From Trichostrongylus colubriformis (lineage: Eukaryota; Nematoda; Chromadorea; Rhabditida; Trichostrongylidae): DNA of 64,000 nucleotides. The notes under the pieces were generated by a model, which had not been told where the DNA came from, made no database searches, and saw only the letters and a list, made by a program, of their open reading frames with translations. Location of the stretch: the NCBI GenBank assembly GCA_963978905.1, contig OZ022261.1, positions 30,067,686 through 30,131,685 of the forward strand. The letters are read 5' to 3'. Shown here piece by piece: positions 11,091 through 23,600 of this stretch. A program made the translations under genes and the position numbers. Numbering within the stretch: position 1 is the first letter of the stretch; each line of letters begins with the position of its first letter.

Positions 11091-14000
11091 TCTAATTATA
11101 AACACAGCACTTGAGCCTTCATAAGTATAAGGATAGCCATCCAGCAGTAAGGATGAGTAACGATCAGTCTCACTTGCTGCTGATAGGTGATTTTCGGAAA
11201 TAACCTGAATAAGAGCAAGAGCACTTAATCAAACAACATCGAATGAGAATGAAACTCAGTGATGCCAGCATTCCATCATATCTTGTATATTCAACGCAAG
11301 TAAAACTACATCAGTAACGATTTTATTCGTTTTATAGTATACCTTAAACAGTTGTGGGACGTTTTCTATATGCCATACCCCGCTCATATCGGAGTGGCTT
11401 AGAAGCCATTCTGACCGATTCATGACCTGGAATGCGAAAGCACGCATGACAATTCATCTCACTACCAGTACACCTTTCGATGGTGACTGGACGCCGGTGC
11501 TCGTCAAAAGAGAAGCTCCATGAGTCACACACAGCATGCCGGTGAGACAAAGGTCGTTAGTTCGCGTGTGAGAAACCCGGTTTCCCCCGTAGCATGCTCA
11601 CCTTTCACCTTTAAAGCTCTTCCATCTTTTTTTTTCAAATCACGAATGACTCAGAAGCTCAATGAAATTTTTGAATTTACAACAAAGGATTATTTCAAAG
11701 AGATTTAAAATTTTAAATGATTTCTTGATTGGTTGGAGGCTGTCCTTCGTATAGTCATACCTCAAAAGTAAAGGTTCTCTTGCAAAGATAAATGTGAATA
11801 TACACGGCTCATCAAGTATATTTTGATAAAAATCTTTTACGAAGATACCCCCTTTTCGGATAAAATTTCTTACATTTTCAAAACACCCAGGATATGACAG
11901 CGTTGAGTAATGTTAGGGCATTATAGTAATGGGAAGGTACGTTGAGCGATGTCACAAATGAAGTGCAACTTTTCACAGATGCACAGACGCACACGACTTT
12001 TATTGAGAACAGCATCGTTGTTGAAAAAGTATATCGCCTATACAATGGCTAGCAGTGGCGACATGTAACATTGAAATGAATATTCTTGTGCTTTTCGACA
12101 CAAGTTACCAGTAATTGTAAAGAGATGGTATTAGGTTGATGCATAATTAATGGAAGTTTTTTTTTGCGTTTTTCTGCAGTGAAATTGAGTTTTTGGCGAC
12201 TATTGAATAGTAAGATCCCTTGATTACGACGGTGACAACGCTCCATAATTATCATTCAGACACGCTTTTGTTATTTTATTAATATTTTTGCTAAGTAAAA
12301 TTGTTGAAAAAAACCGCATCGATTATTTACCGTGCTAATAGGTATTCGACAAACACCAATCCACTGAATCGTCTTATGGAGCACTGAAATTACTTTAAAT
12401 ATTTCATATGAAGCGAATGCAGCCAGCAAAGTTTGCTCTCCACTCTAATGTGGATTTGAAAACATTTGACTGTCTACATATATGGACATTAATGGGGCTT
12501 GATGTCATCTTTTTGAGAAATAGGATTTATATGATCACTTTTGAAAAGGGAAAATTCACATGAATACTGGATTCATATCGAAATCTTTTGAGGAAACCAA
12601 GAAAAATCTCTATCGGCGATTGTAGAATTAGAGGTAAGTAGTTCAATAATCGGCGGTACACCCTGTCAGCCTGCTAAGATCTTTGGATGGAGCGTTTTTC
12701 GGCGCACCCATGTCTGTCATTTCGATCGAAGTCAGATGGATCTGAGATGTGTGGCGGTCAAGTGGCATGCTCCCTTCTTGAAGGAGCTATGGCAACCACT
12801 CAGCTTAGGTTATGCTGTTGCGCCACTTAGAGCACCCATCTCACCGTAAACGTCTCCATGCTCTCCTCGCTCATATTTGGTGCGACTACTTTCGTCTTCC
12901 TGAGTACACACATAACCTCTTGTGATGCCTTCCCTTTTATTCCGTCCGCGGAGGCCGTTGTCAAAACTTGGGCTTCTTCAAAAATTTTCCAATCAAGAAT
13001 CGAACATTACACTTCATTTGCCAGCCCCCACCTTGCTCGACCCCACGCTTCCCTTCGTCCCGCCCCACATAAATAAGGAAGGCAGAGCGCAGAAGTGTTG
13101 TCCTGCACATGGTGATGGACAAAAGGCGCGTCATTTCTCAGTCACCTCTCCTATAGCTACAATGAAGTTGTATTTTGCAATAAGCATAGATTTCGGAAAA
13201 GATCATCTGCATCTGAGTGAGTGAGGAAAACTACTTTGGAAACCATCTTCTTAGAAAACACTGGATAAGCAAAATTTCAACTCTGGTTTCTTCCTGTGGA
13301 ATTTGAAAGCAGTATAATTTTAGCCTCACAAAAATTGCTAGTGCTACATTGGATGAACGCTTCTGTCTATGTGACTCAGGTACCGATGCCGATCAGATGA
13401 ATTACCAAAAGTGCTTACAGAGAACTCTGCTCAGCGTTAAAATGGAATATATTTTAGTAGGTCCGGACTGTTGGCTCGATTTACAGACTAATGTGACTTC
13501 CCATCCATCACATCTCATAGAAGATAGCTGGTCTCGGCACTCAGCCATGGGTATGTCCATGGTTGACGTGGTCTACAGCGAAATCAGCGGAATACAGCAC
13601 AATTCATTGCCAATACTACACATATAGCGATGCCTTTCCGAATATGAGAAGACATGTTTCCAAGTACCTAAATGGGAAAGCTAACCCTTCGGTAAGTAGC
13701 CATAAAATTTGAGCTAGAACGCAGAGTTCCCACTAGACGACCCTAGCCGCCATGTTATTACTTAGTAGATCATCCTGAATAGACCAGCCAGTTACGTTTC
13801 CATTTAAAGCTTCTGGAATCCCTGTTACAGGTGACATTTATTAAAACCCATGATTTCGCATGAGGTGAAGCAGGGGTTAGAAGTGTGCTCTACAATGATG
13901 TTACGGAGGGATCGAATCCCACCTTAGACAACCAGGTTACTCTTCCATTGATCCAGTGTTAGTCAGTTGTTACTGAACTTTTTTGCTAGAATGGGAAATA

Positions 14001-14585
14001 TGCTTGAAATGCTATCGAGAGCTGAAAAGTTGTGCAGATCAGCTATTCGAAACCCATTCCATTGCTTCTAATACATATTTTGATTGGAACCCGAATTCTG
14101 GGGGCTACATGAATGTTGATCACAATTTACTTTCTACATATATATAAATGATGAACTTTGAACTGAATTTACTTCATGAACTTATATTTTTTGTAGCCTA
14201 GGTAAGTGTTGAAGGAGCAGTCCGTGAGGAACGAGAAGGCAAGCATGAAATCTCATAACCCTCCAGGCACTGGCAGTGTCAACTGCCACCATGAATTTCA
14301 GGGGTCTGCATTATCACAGCATCTTTCCATGATACACTGCTAGAAGTCGTTTCAAACGGCCTTTGCCTTTTGTATTTTTCTTCTCCTCCACCCCTCCCCA
14401 CACTTTACTCGTGATCCTGTTAGTATTACAAACAATCGTGTATAAATGCAACATGTGTATCGCATTGATCTCACTAACCTGCTGCTAGGCAAGTGTCATT
14501 TATTCTCCAAATAGTTGAAATATTTATGTTGTTATCAAAAACAAGATAAAGGTAAGGTACAAGGTACTAGGTTAGGCCAGATGTA
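11091..14585. other. Intergenic; one possible mariner end
   Basis: Near 12133 the sequence TTAGGTTGATGCATAATTAA resembles a mariner terminus, but no matching second end was found. ORFs at 12858-13076 (hydrophobic N-terminus) and 13349-13627 have no recognisable domains or convincing splice partners. Confidence 0.35.
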
Positions 14586-15826
14586 TTAGGTTGGCAACTA
14601 ATTAATTGCGGATTTTTGTTAGAAAATCAAAGACCTTTTTTTATCAATGACCTTTATCCATCTTTCAGGTAGCATCATAATTCCGCGTTCATAAAACTTC
14701 TGGTTTTTATCAGTAAAAACCTGAGTCAGGTACGATTTGACCTAATCATCACTACTGAAATTTTTACCACTCAAAGAATTTTGCAATGATCGAAACAAAA
14801 AGTAATCCGATGGTGCAAGGTTAGGACTATATGGTGGATGTGGCAAAATATCCCAACCAAGCTCCAAAAATTTTTGCCGAGTTGCCAAAGACGTGTGTGG
14901 TCTTGCATTGTCATGATGGAATACAACACTTTTTCGGTTAAATAATTCGGGTCGCTTTTCTTGAGCTGCATTGCTTAGTTTTATTAATCGTGCAATGTAG
15001 ACATTAGGATTGATCGTTCGGTTGGATGGTAGGAGTTCAAAGTAGACAATTCCTTTGTAATCCCACCAAACGGACAACAAAACCTTCTTTTGATGAACAG
15101 CTTTTGCTGTTGTTTGAGCTGGTTCACCTGGGCGGCTCCACGATTTTTTTCGCTGGACATTATTGTAAACAATCCATTTTTCATCGCCAGTGATCATTCG
15201 TTCCAAAAATGGATCATTTTCATCACGTTTCTTTAGCAAATCGCAGGTGTTAATGCGTTGCATTGAATGCGTTTCCTTGAGTTCGTGAGGAACCCATATA
15301 TCCAGTTTTGACACGTACCTAAGTTGTTTTAAATGCTTTTCAATACATGTATGTGATACCTGTAGCTTCTCTGCAATCTCACGTGTTGTACTGTGACGAT
15401 CCGAATCAAGTATTGCCTTGATTAGGTCGTTGTCAACTCCAACTGGACGACCAGAGCGTTTCTCATCTTTGAGAGAAAAATCACCAGAACGAAATCAGGC
15501 AAACCAATTTTGGCACTGCCGATCTTTTAAGGCTTCGGCACTATAAACAGCACATAACTTTTTGAGAGCTTGTGATGCGTTTTTCCCTTTCAGGAAATAA
15601 TCAAAGCAAAATATGACGAAACTGAATGTTTTAACTCTCCATTTTTCAGCACACGCCAAACGAAAATAACGCAACCGATAAAGAAACTTTCTTGGCTGAT
15701 TGATAGCAGGATTGCCTACTATTAGATATCAATATGTGTTCAACATTTGGCCTACGCCAGTAAAGCTGAATATTCAACTAAAGCCATCTATGAGTGAAAT
15801 CCGCAATGACTTAGTTGCCGACCTAA
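14586..15826 (-). mobile_element. Mariner transposon, full length with both ends
   Basis: 1241 bp bounded by TTAGGTTGGCAACTAATTAA on the left and its imperfect complement (CCGCAATGACTTAGTTGCCG, then ACCTAA) on the right. Both ends are flanked by TA (14584-14585 and 15827-15828), the expected mariner target duplication. The transposase lies on the - strand. Mismatches between the two terminal repeats and stops in the gene show that it is an old, inactive copy. Confidence 0.9.
14619..15642 (-). pseudogene. Mariner transposase (DD34D), inactivated
   Basis: Cut-and-paste transposase of the mariner family, about 341 codons, close to the usual 345. Seen: the helix-turn-helix half (GKNASQALKKLCAVY), the linker SGDFSLKDEKRSGRP, and the catalytic motifs ITGDEKWI, HHDNARPH and LAPSDYFLF, with 34 residues between the second and third Asp. 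It is broken in three ways: the ATG at 15642 is out of frame with the body, a TGA interrupts the frame at 15495-15497, and a TAG at 14742-14744 cuts off the last 40 residues. The longest open part is 14742-15314. The triad is intact, so loss of function is through frame breaks. Confidence 0.9.
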
Positions 15827-16079
15827 TAGTTGCTATTCTGCTAGTCCACTTATATATACTCTTCAGCATGGCCTCCTTAATGGTGGTAATTACACTTTGT
15901 GGTTTCTCAATTTACGGTCAATGAACTCCAAATTTTGCAGTTTCGAAAATGCTTGTTCTTGCGTTTTTGAAATTGAAAAACTATGGGAAGAAAGTTGCTG
16001 CAAGAGTGCTTAGTTACGGGTTAAAGTTGAGCCCGCTGACCAATATCGCTGTTCGGATGATATGGGCCAACCGGCTTAA
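15827..16079. other. Short spacer, no gene
   Basis: Between the mariner and SINE copy c. Nothing recognised. Confidence 0.4.
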
Positions 16080-16285
16080 TACGTTATACGTGTGAGTGCT
16101 GATGAGCTATGGTAAATATACCATTCAAACGCTGAGTTAAGGTGAAAGGGTTTCGGTGGTGTAATGGTTTAGCACATATGCCCGGAAAGCATGGAGTGTA
16201 AGTTCTAGTCCCGTCCAAGACCGAACCCTTTGTCCATAGCTCAGCACTCTTGTAACAACCTTCGCTTCGCGCGCTGCGGCTAAAG
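16080..16285 (+). repeat. tRNA-related SINE-like repeat, copy c
   Basis: Head TACGTTATACGTGTGAGTGC, tRNA-like core at 16150-16221, tail as in copies a and b. The core has the D-arm GGTGTAATGGTTTAGCAC, close to the tRNA-Gln/Glu D-arm, and matches the Pol III A-box pattern RRYNNARYGG (GGTGTAATGG). The B box is degraded (AGTTCTAGTCC). Confidence 0.65.
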
Positions 16286-17616
16286 TCCCCACTTAACAGA
16301 ATCAAAACATCAGAAATCAATTGAAAAAAATAAACATCTTTACTGAGAACAGTTCAGGGCCGAAGGGGTCAAGAAAAGTCTAAAGCTATTTAGCTGTCAA
16401 AAGTCTTTCTCAATGATTTTGCCGAGACTCTGAAAACGCATGAAAATTCGTCAAGAGCTTCTCTGGCGTAAAATTCAAAAAAAGCCAACGGGCCACTCAG
16501 ATAGGCGGCATTTCAAGTAAACACGTTTACCGGTAAAACATTTTGCGTTTCAGTTGATCTATGGTTCAGGTGGGACGTTTAAGGCCAACGCAACGAGCAT
16601 CATCCTTTTTCGAGCGTCTCTGGCGTTTTTGCAGTATTGTAATGGGCACTACCAAACCGATAACAGTGAGCTTTGGTTAAGCTGTGCCGTTCTTGCTAAT
16701 GAATTTGACTGGGCTGTGTCATACCACCCAAATTTCGAATTCATTAGGAAATTTGGATGATCTCAGTACGTCTCTAATCAATCCAGTGCTTTTGTAGGTC
16801 TGCTGATGGTCAACGTCAAGTCAGTGTATTCAGCGCTCTTCCTATTGAGTCTGGTACCATCTAGCTAACACCGCTTGAATGGCTTGGTTCATCTGGTCGG
16901 AGTTTATTGAAGCAGTGCTTTCGACATTGCGCTGACTTCACTGTGAAAAATGGTAGATTGCTCGAAACTGAACATTCTTGAAGCCCATGGAATGCATGGA
17001 ATTCCAAATAGTTTTCAGGCCATTCGACCTATTTGATCACTGTTTCGAATAACTTATACTTATACTTCGAATAACTTATAATTTGTTCCGAGTAAATATT
17101 ACACACATGGACTGAAAGGACATCGAAATATACGCAGCTTGCACAATTTTAAATAACTAGTCTTGTCTCTAGTAAAAGTTATCTGTAACTTATAGTTCAC
17201 TTGCAAAACAGGATTTGCATGAGTGAGAATGTCACCCCTTAGCTGGAAAGTGAGGAAAAATGTCTTAGTTATTCACATTGATTGCTTCTAGTCGGTGTTT
17301 GTCTATTGCACAGGTATTTTGAATATGTTGAAATACAACTCACTCAATCGCCTATAATCATATTATTACTTATACCCGTATTAGTCGGTATCGAATCGCT
17401 ACCACTAGATCTTTGATATTTAGAGATGATTTCACTAGAGAGGCCGATCCGTCTGTCTTTAGTACGGTAAATAATTAAGCATCTTTGTGAAACGAGCCGT
17501 CACATCGGCTCTCTTATAAATCCTTGCCCAGCGATGGTGCACGTGTGAGAAGTGGGCGGTCCGCACTACGGTATCGCCGTTGGTACATCCCAAATCCGCT
17601 ACACATTAGCACACAC
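16286..17616. other. Upstream flank of lim-6
   Basis: No coding similarity. A short repeated block (CGAATAACTTATA, twice) lies at about 17045-17085. Promoter elements could not be identified; regulatory DNA of the downstream gene is expected here but not demonstrated. Confidence 0.3.
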
Positions 17617-17636
17617 ATGATAGGCGTTATGCAGAG
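17617..17636 (+). CDS. lim-6: lim-6 exon 1 (tentative start)
   Basis: Encodes MIGVMQ plus two bases. Chosen because it is followed by a perfect GTAAGT donor and its phase joins exon 2 to give Ser. The frame is open upstream to about 17489 but holds no earlier Met. A different first exon further upstream cannot be excluded. Confidence 0.5.
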
Positions 17637-20600
17637 GTAAGTGTGAAAATTCATTTGAAATTCTTCAATACATGTTTGACTCAAGTTTTTTACCAACTTC
17701 ATTTATGTGAGCTTAAGGAAAGTTCAAGAAACTGCTCCAAATTCAGTATTAGAGAAGCTTCTGTGAAAGCCAGACTATTGCTTCATCTAAAATCCTGATA
17801 TTCAATTCAAAATTTGAATTTCCGAAAATCAATTTCAGTGCTGAGTTGGTCGATCTTGACGAACAATCACCAACATATTGCGAAGCGACAATACGGCAAC
17901 AGTTCACCTCTACCAGTGCTGCATTTCTTCCCGACGGTTAGTGCTCGCTGAATCTCGCACCTTCTACGGGAATCATTTTATTTTGAAATTACGCTACTCC
18001 AATTTTTCAATATAGTAGCGTGCAGCTGGTTGATGGAAAAAAACTAATAACTTTTCTATTGTGATTGGTACAATATGTGTGTTCGATTCGTTCGAAAGTA
18101 ATTAGAATTTCCATTAATATCCCGTTAACATGTCATATGAGTTTATTCATTTGTATGATCACGCCAAATGCTGCCGCCTCTTTGCATTGATATCCATTTC
18201 ACGTGCGATCCTATACTCCATTTTTACCGATTTTTGCAACATTAAACTCTCTTTTTACTGTGTTCTAACCCTCAACACTAAGAGCCATCAGCTTTCTTGC
18301 CACTTTAGCTGCATAAAAATTGTGACGAAATTAGTCCAGTACCCTTTTGCTGTTTCGAACCTCTAAATGTTCAACAGCAGCACGAGGCCTCAAAATTAAT
18401 CAAATCCTGAAGAACACGGTAATAGCATTAAAAAGTAATAGTATTTTCGAAATTTTTGATACTTTGGAAGGTTTTGAAAAAGAGTTTATAAAATTCTATA
18501 GTGTTGTGAACTGAGTTAGAATTGTATGGTGCACGTAGATTGCCACGGCATCGGAACGGCAGTTTCAAATATTTTCGGAGTGTATTCTTCCATGTCTTGT
18601 CAGTTTGTCATGCTATTTTCAACATGAAACACTTCGCCGCTTCGAAAGCCAAAATAAAATTCATACCACCATCAGAATCACTGTGCAACATTTAATGAAT
18701 TGATTCACTTCAAATATTCTGTTCATCCTATCGTCCATTCACATTTATCCCAGCACATTTCACTGTATGTTGCTAGAAATCAAATGTACAACATCCTCTT
18801 CGGAATCATCTTCTGAATCGACCCACCTGTGTTCCAGTATAAGTTCGCCTAGAATTCTTTGAATGTTACCAAAAAAAGGAGCTAACTGAGCTTATTTCAG
18901 GCTCTGCAGCCAGTCCCCTGACTACTGAGGAGTCTCTGTGCGCTGTATGCGGTTACGAAATCAAGGATCAATACGTACTCAGGGTTATTTCTTACTAAAT
19001 TCACTAATAATTCGTTATGATGAGCATGAGATGCGCAGGGAGTGCTGTCTAAAACTGTGGGTCACGAAGGAGGCGATGCGACGTCGCACAGCACTGTCGC
19101 GTTCGCAAAGTCGCATCGGCTCCTTCTGCACCACGCCATAAGAGTAAATTCAATCCAGTAGTGCACTGTGATAAAGTGCCTCAGAAGTGTTTTCATAATC
19201 GTTACCAATTATAAACTGTAACCAGTTATCGTTGTGGCTGTTACCCATACGTGTGCAAACAGAATTTTTTGATGTTTCTCGAATTTTATGTTCATTTTTA
19301 AGGTGATGTCGGACTCATTTCATGAATGTTGCCTACGATGTGTGGCATGTAATCAGAATCTTTCAAACAGTCCCACTTGCTTCTCAAAAGATGGGCGACT
19401 CTACTGTCGAGAAGATCATTCAATGTACGTTTAGACCGATATTTTTAATATTTTTTCTGGGCGTCGTGATTCTCAAACGGTCGGTTTTCCTTTTTTTCTA
19501 TGAATATTGTTCTGCAGTGACCTTCTGCCTCGTCCATCTATATAGAAAACGAAAATCTGGAAGCTATGATGTTATTTAGTTTGGTTTTCGGATTTCAATG
19601 AATTCTGCCCTTATCTCTTGATCGTTCCTGTTCTTGTCTTATCACCCTCTGACTGACAGTCTGAGCCTCTTCATGTGGAAGGATACGGTATTTGGGCAGC
19701 CATTACCATTTGTTGAATGGAAATTATGATTTTCTGATTTTCGAACGTACTTTTGCTTGGCAAATCAACAATTTCTCGTGTGTTTCCTCCCCTTTTAAAC
19801 TTTATAATATTGTGCTGAGACATGGACAAAGTGCGGTTTCATCATTGCCCATTTGTGTGCTACCGTGAAGGGGCGGCAATATGACGTACGATTCAACTTC
19901 GATTATTGACTTCCCTATTCTACCATTTCCATTTTTTCCCGAGGTTACAAGGTGAATCTTTGTCAAATTTTAATCGAATTGCATACTCACATCATGCGGT
20001 GCGGGGTTCGATGTGCTCAGAGTCCTTGTTAACGTGGGTTCACGCTAATGTTGTGCTTGCGTGTTCCACCGGTCCTTGCTTTGACGTGCTAGTGGCCATC
20101 TTCAAATATAAAGAGTGTCGATTCTCATCCATCACTTCATTGAGTACTCTTGTTAGAACATTCTGATGATGGCAGCAGGCAGCAGGCAGCCGGCACCAGC
20201 AGTATTGAAGCTGTGGTGCTCCTGGGACAGCTAAGATAAGATCGAAACTGGACGTAGGTATCAAAACACGCCGCCATATTTGCATAATTTCAACTTATTC
20301 ATTACATTGTTTCGATTATAATCTCATAGAAACCTTTTGACCTCTTCTCTTCAAGCTTTCACCTTAATTTCCCTCATCGATCAGTCATTCCTGCTTGCGA
20401 CTTGAGGTCGATGTCAAATTACGGTCATTGACGTACTTACGTAATACTGATGGGGATGAGAACGTTAATGAGGTTACTGGACAGCTAACTGACTGTTTTT
20501 GATCTATTACGAGTAAGCTGGGATGAGAGATGGAGGCAAGGTTCCTTTATTTATAATACACGGTAAAACCCAGTTTCCTCTGGCATGTTCTTCTCTTTCA

Positions 20601-23600
20601 TAACCTATTTAACTTTGAAGAAACTGAACTCATTTTTTTGAATTGGCTTCTGGAAACTGCTATAAGATAATCTGAAATCGTATCAAATGAGGTTGTTCTG
20701 CATTTCGGAAAATTATGATAAAATCAAAACCTTTCTGTCCTCTGACATGTTCTCACCTTTGATAACTTCTTCAATTCAAACAAGATAAGCTCCCTCAAGT
20801 AATTTGAAATAACACCATATGAAGTTATTCTTGATTTTGATAAACGTCTCCGGTCACGGTCTTGGCACAATGGTTTTCCAAGAGTACTGTAGAACCTATT
20901 GAATTTTACGCCAAGACAGTTTTGGGGGAACTACTACAGATACAACCTATTCAGCTTTGCTCAAATAACAGCAAAAATTTTTTTATGTCATCATATGACT
21001 GCCATAAATTCGAATCATAGGGGTTCAAATGATTGCAAAGATATCTGTATCTCATACATGTACATCCCACTTCATTTGAAGAGCATAAGTACAATAAAAG
21101 GTCTAATTCAAAACTTTCCTGCCCTCTGACATATTCTTCCCTTTCAATTTGAACAAATTCAACTCGATTGGATTTCTTCAATTTAAACAAATTCGGTTCA
21201 TTTTTGAAAATAGGCTTTTGGATCTGGCTTTAAAGCAATTTGAATTAAAATCATATGAAATTATTATTGACTTCGAGAAACGCCTCCAATCCCGGCCTTG
21301 GCCCAATGGTGTCACAAGAGTACTGTAGAATTTATTAAATTATACGCCAAGGACAGTTTTCTGGGGAACTCTCACAGATATATCCTATATAGCTTTGCTC
21401 AAATCACAACAAAAAAGTGTCCACCTCAATTATGTCAATTATAAATATTGAATTATCATGTTTGAATGAATGCAAAAATAGTCAAATGTCCTATGAGGCC
21501 CACCGTTTTTGAAGCAAATGATGCATTCTTCCTAAAAATTTTATGAAGACCAATGAACTATTACGGGATTTCGATTACCGTTATCGGTAAATATGCAGGT
21601 GGGGAACATTTGAGGCATTAAATAAAATCAAAGATAACTTTGGCAAATTCAAGTAGGGTAAAAAGTTAATGAAAATATTCAGAAACTGCTATAATGCCAG
21701 GCATTTGTTTCTTGTGCAGAATTCCCAGCCAAGCGATGATTTCCGTCATGACGGGTGTGAAACCGGAAATATCCGGCTGCAATGGCCATGTGCTGCGGCG
21801 GCGGCGGGCTACGGTTGGAGGTCATTGCCTATCTCGATACGTTTATTACATGTACAAGTATTCATGATGATGTAATCGTGTCGCTGTGAAGATGTTTTAG
21901 CCAGCTGCCTGCTATATGTGTAGAGCTGTGGTCGCTCTATCTCTCCCTCTCTGCCTACACAGGAAGCCCCAACGGCTGGTGTCAAGGGTTTCGCTATCGG
22001 GCTATAATCCGGCAATAATGTGTCATTGGTCGGCTTAACATATAGAGAGGCAAATGCGCGACTCTTCGAATCTGTAATAGAATCACCTGCCTCATCATCT
22101 TGTCAGGATTATATGCCGCCCGATTACAAGGATAATGTTGATCTCCCTCATCGAGGATAACCGTAGCACCCGTGTCAAATGTATACCATCTACATATACT
22201 GTCTGCTGTATTGGTGAGCATGGAAAAAAGGATAAATCTACTAAAATAATAGGCAACAAAGAGAAAAGAACTTGAGTAGGCAAGTTCAAATGAGTTAATC
22301 CTCTGAACGTATTTTACCCGGTTAAGGAAAGGGCTCGTATGCTTCCCATTTCAATTTCATTGTTTGCAATAAAAGGTTTGTAGAGGTGATCATCTAGAAG
22401 CTTCGAAAGTTTGGTTTTCTGGCAGAGCACCAAAAAAAGTACGCTAACCTTCTAGTCGAACTCAGGCCGCATTCAAAATCCTAGAACGTCTCAAAAGCGC
22501 ATGAAACAACAGGAATATCCCGGAAGGAATGCTGATCCAGAGCCAGGCTCTAATACCTTCTTCTTTAACACTAAGTATTCCCCTCAATTAACTGGTAATA
22601 ATATGTGTATTCTACAAAGTAGAATTTGGTAGCTTTTGATCGGAGAATTCACAAAACGAAGAGGTTGTATTTTGGGCTTGAAAAGGAAAGGGTCGTATTT
22701 TAAAATTTTTTGGCATGTAGCACTCGACAACACGCACTTTCGAGAGGATTATGGGTTGGCTAGCCGATCTCTGGAGAAAAGGTGTAGCAATCCTATGGTT
22801 AACGAATCATTTACTTTTTTTGGAAGACGGTTTGAGCATAAGTACAGACACCTGCGAGTGTGGAAGCGGTAGGAATGGGCGAGAGGGGTCGTAATCTCCA
22901 GAAATTTTCCTCGGCGCCTCGATCGACCCTAAGCTGACCCCTCTGAAATGTCCCGTTCACTTCAGCTCGAGCGCTAATTATTCCGTCCCAATGAACCCGT
23001 GAGTTGAAGCTGCTTTTCAGCTCGGGTCATAGAAGGTGCTTGATTTCACAGGCAGCTTTGAGCATTACCACTCTTCCTTGATAAATGAAGTCATCGCTTC
23101 ATTGTAAGCAATAATAAGCTCAACAAGTGCTGCTTCAGCAAGACTACGCGAAAAAGAGGCGCGCTCGGCCCATTACCGTATATCAATCCGTTTAGTGTTT
23201 GCTTTAAATGTTTGTTCAGGAGGCCCACCATCGCAATATCAGCATCTAATTGTCAGGCTTAAGATTTGTGCGAATACGCTTGTTTAAGGACAAAATTCAT
23301 GCAACCTCGGTTGTCACAAGCCCCGGCACTTGTTGGAAATTTTAAAACACAGATCATTTACACAGACAGATCACCACCTATAATTACGAGTTAGTGGTAA
23401 TTCTGAATTTTTCTGAAAAAAACATCATGCCTACCTGATCACAATGACAGAGATTCACTGCACATTGGGCGATTGTTGTGCACAGTGGGTGGTCTTCAAT
23501 ATTGCCTATTGCATCCCCGTATTGCTCAATCATATAGTCGATATTGACAGCTAAGCAAAGCTGGAATATTGTTTCAGACATAAATCTGGAAGTAAAAAAA

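Noticed and set aside
12133..12250. Further mariner insertion
   Set aside because: A TTAGGTTG-type start is present, but no second terminus or transposase motif was found.
12858..13076. Secreted small protein (hydrophobic N-terminus, 72 codons)
   Set aside because: Leader-like start only; the rest is low-information sequence and no neighbouring exon was found.
18938..19141. Continuation of lim-6 exon 3 into ORF 18938-19141
   Set aside because: Another frame; splicing 18983 to 19303 restores a perfect LIM1 domain, which the ORF does not.
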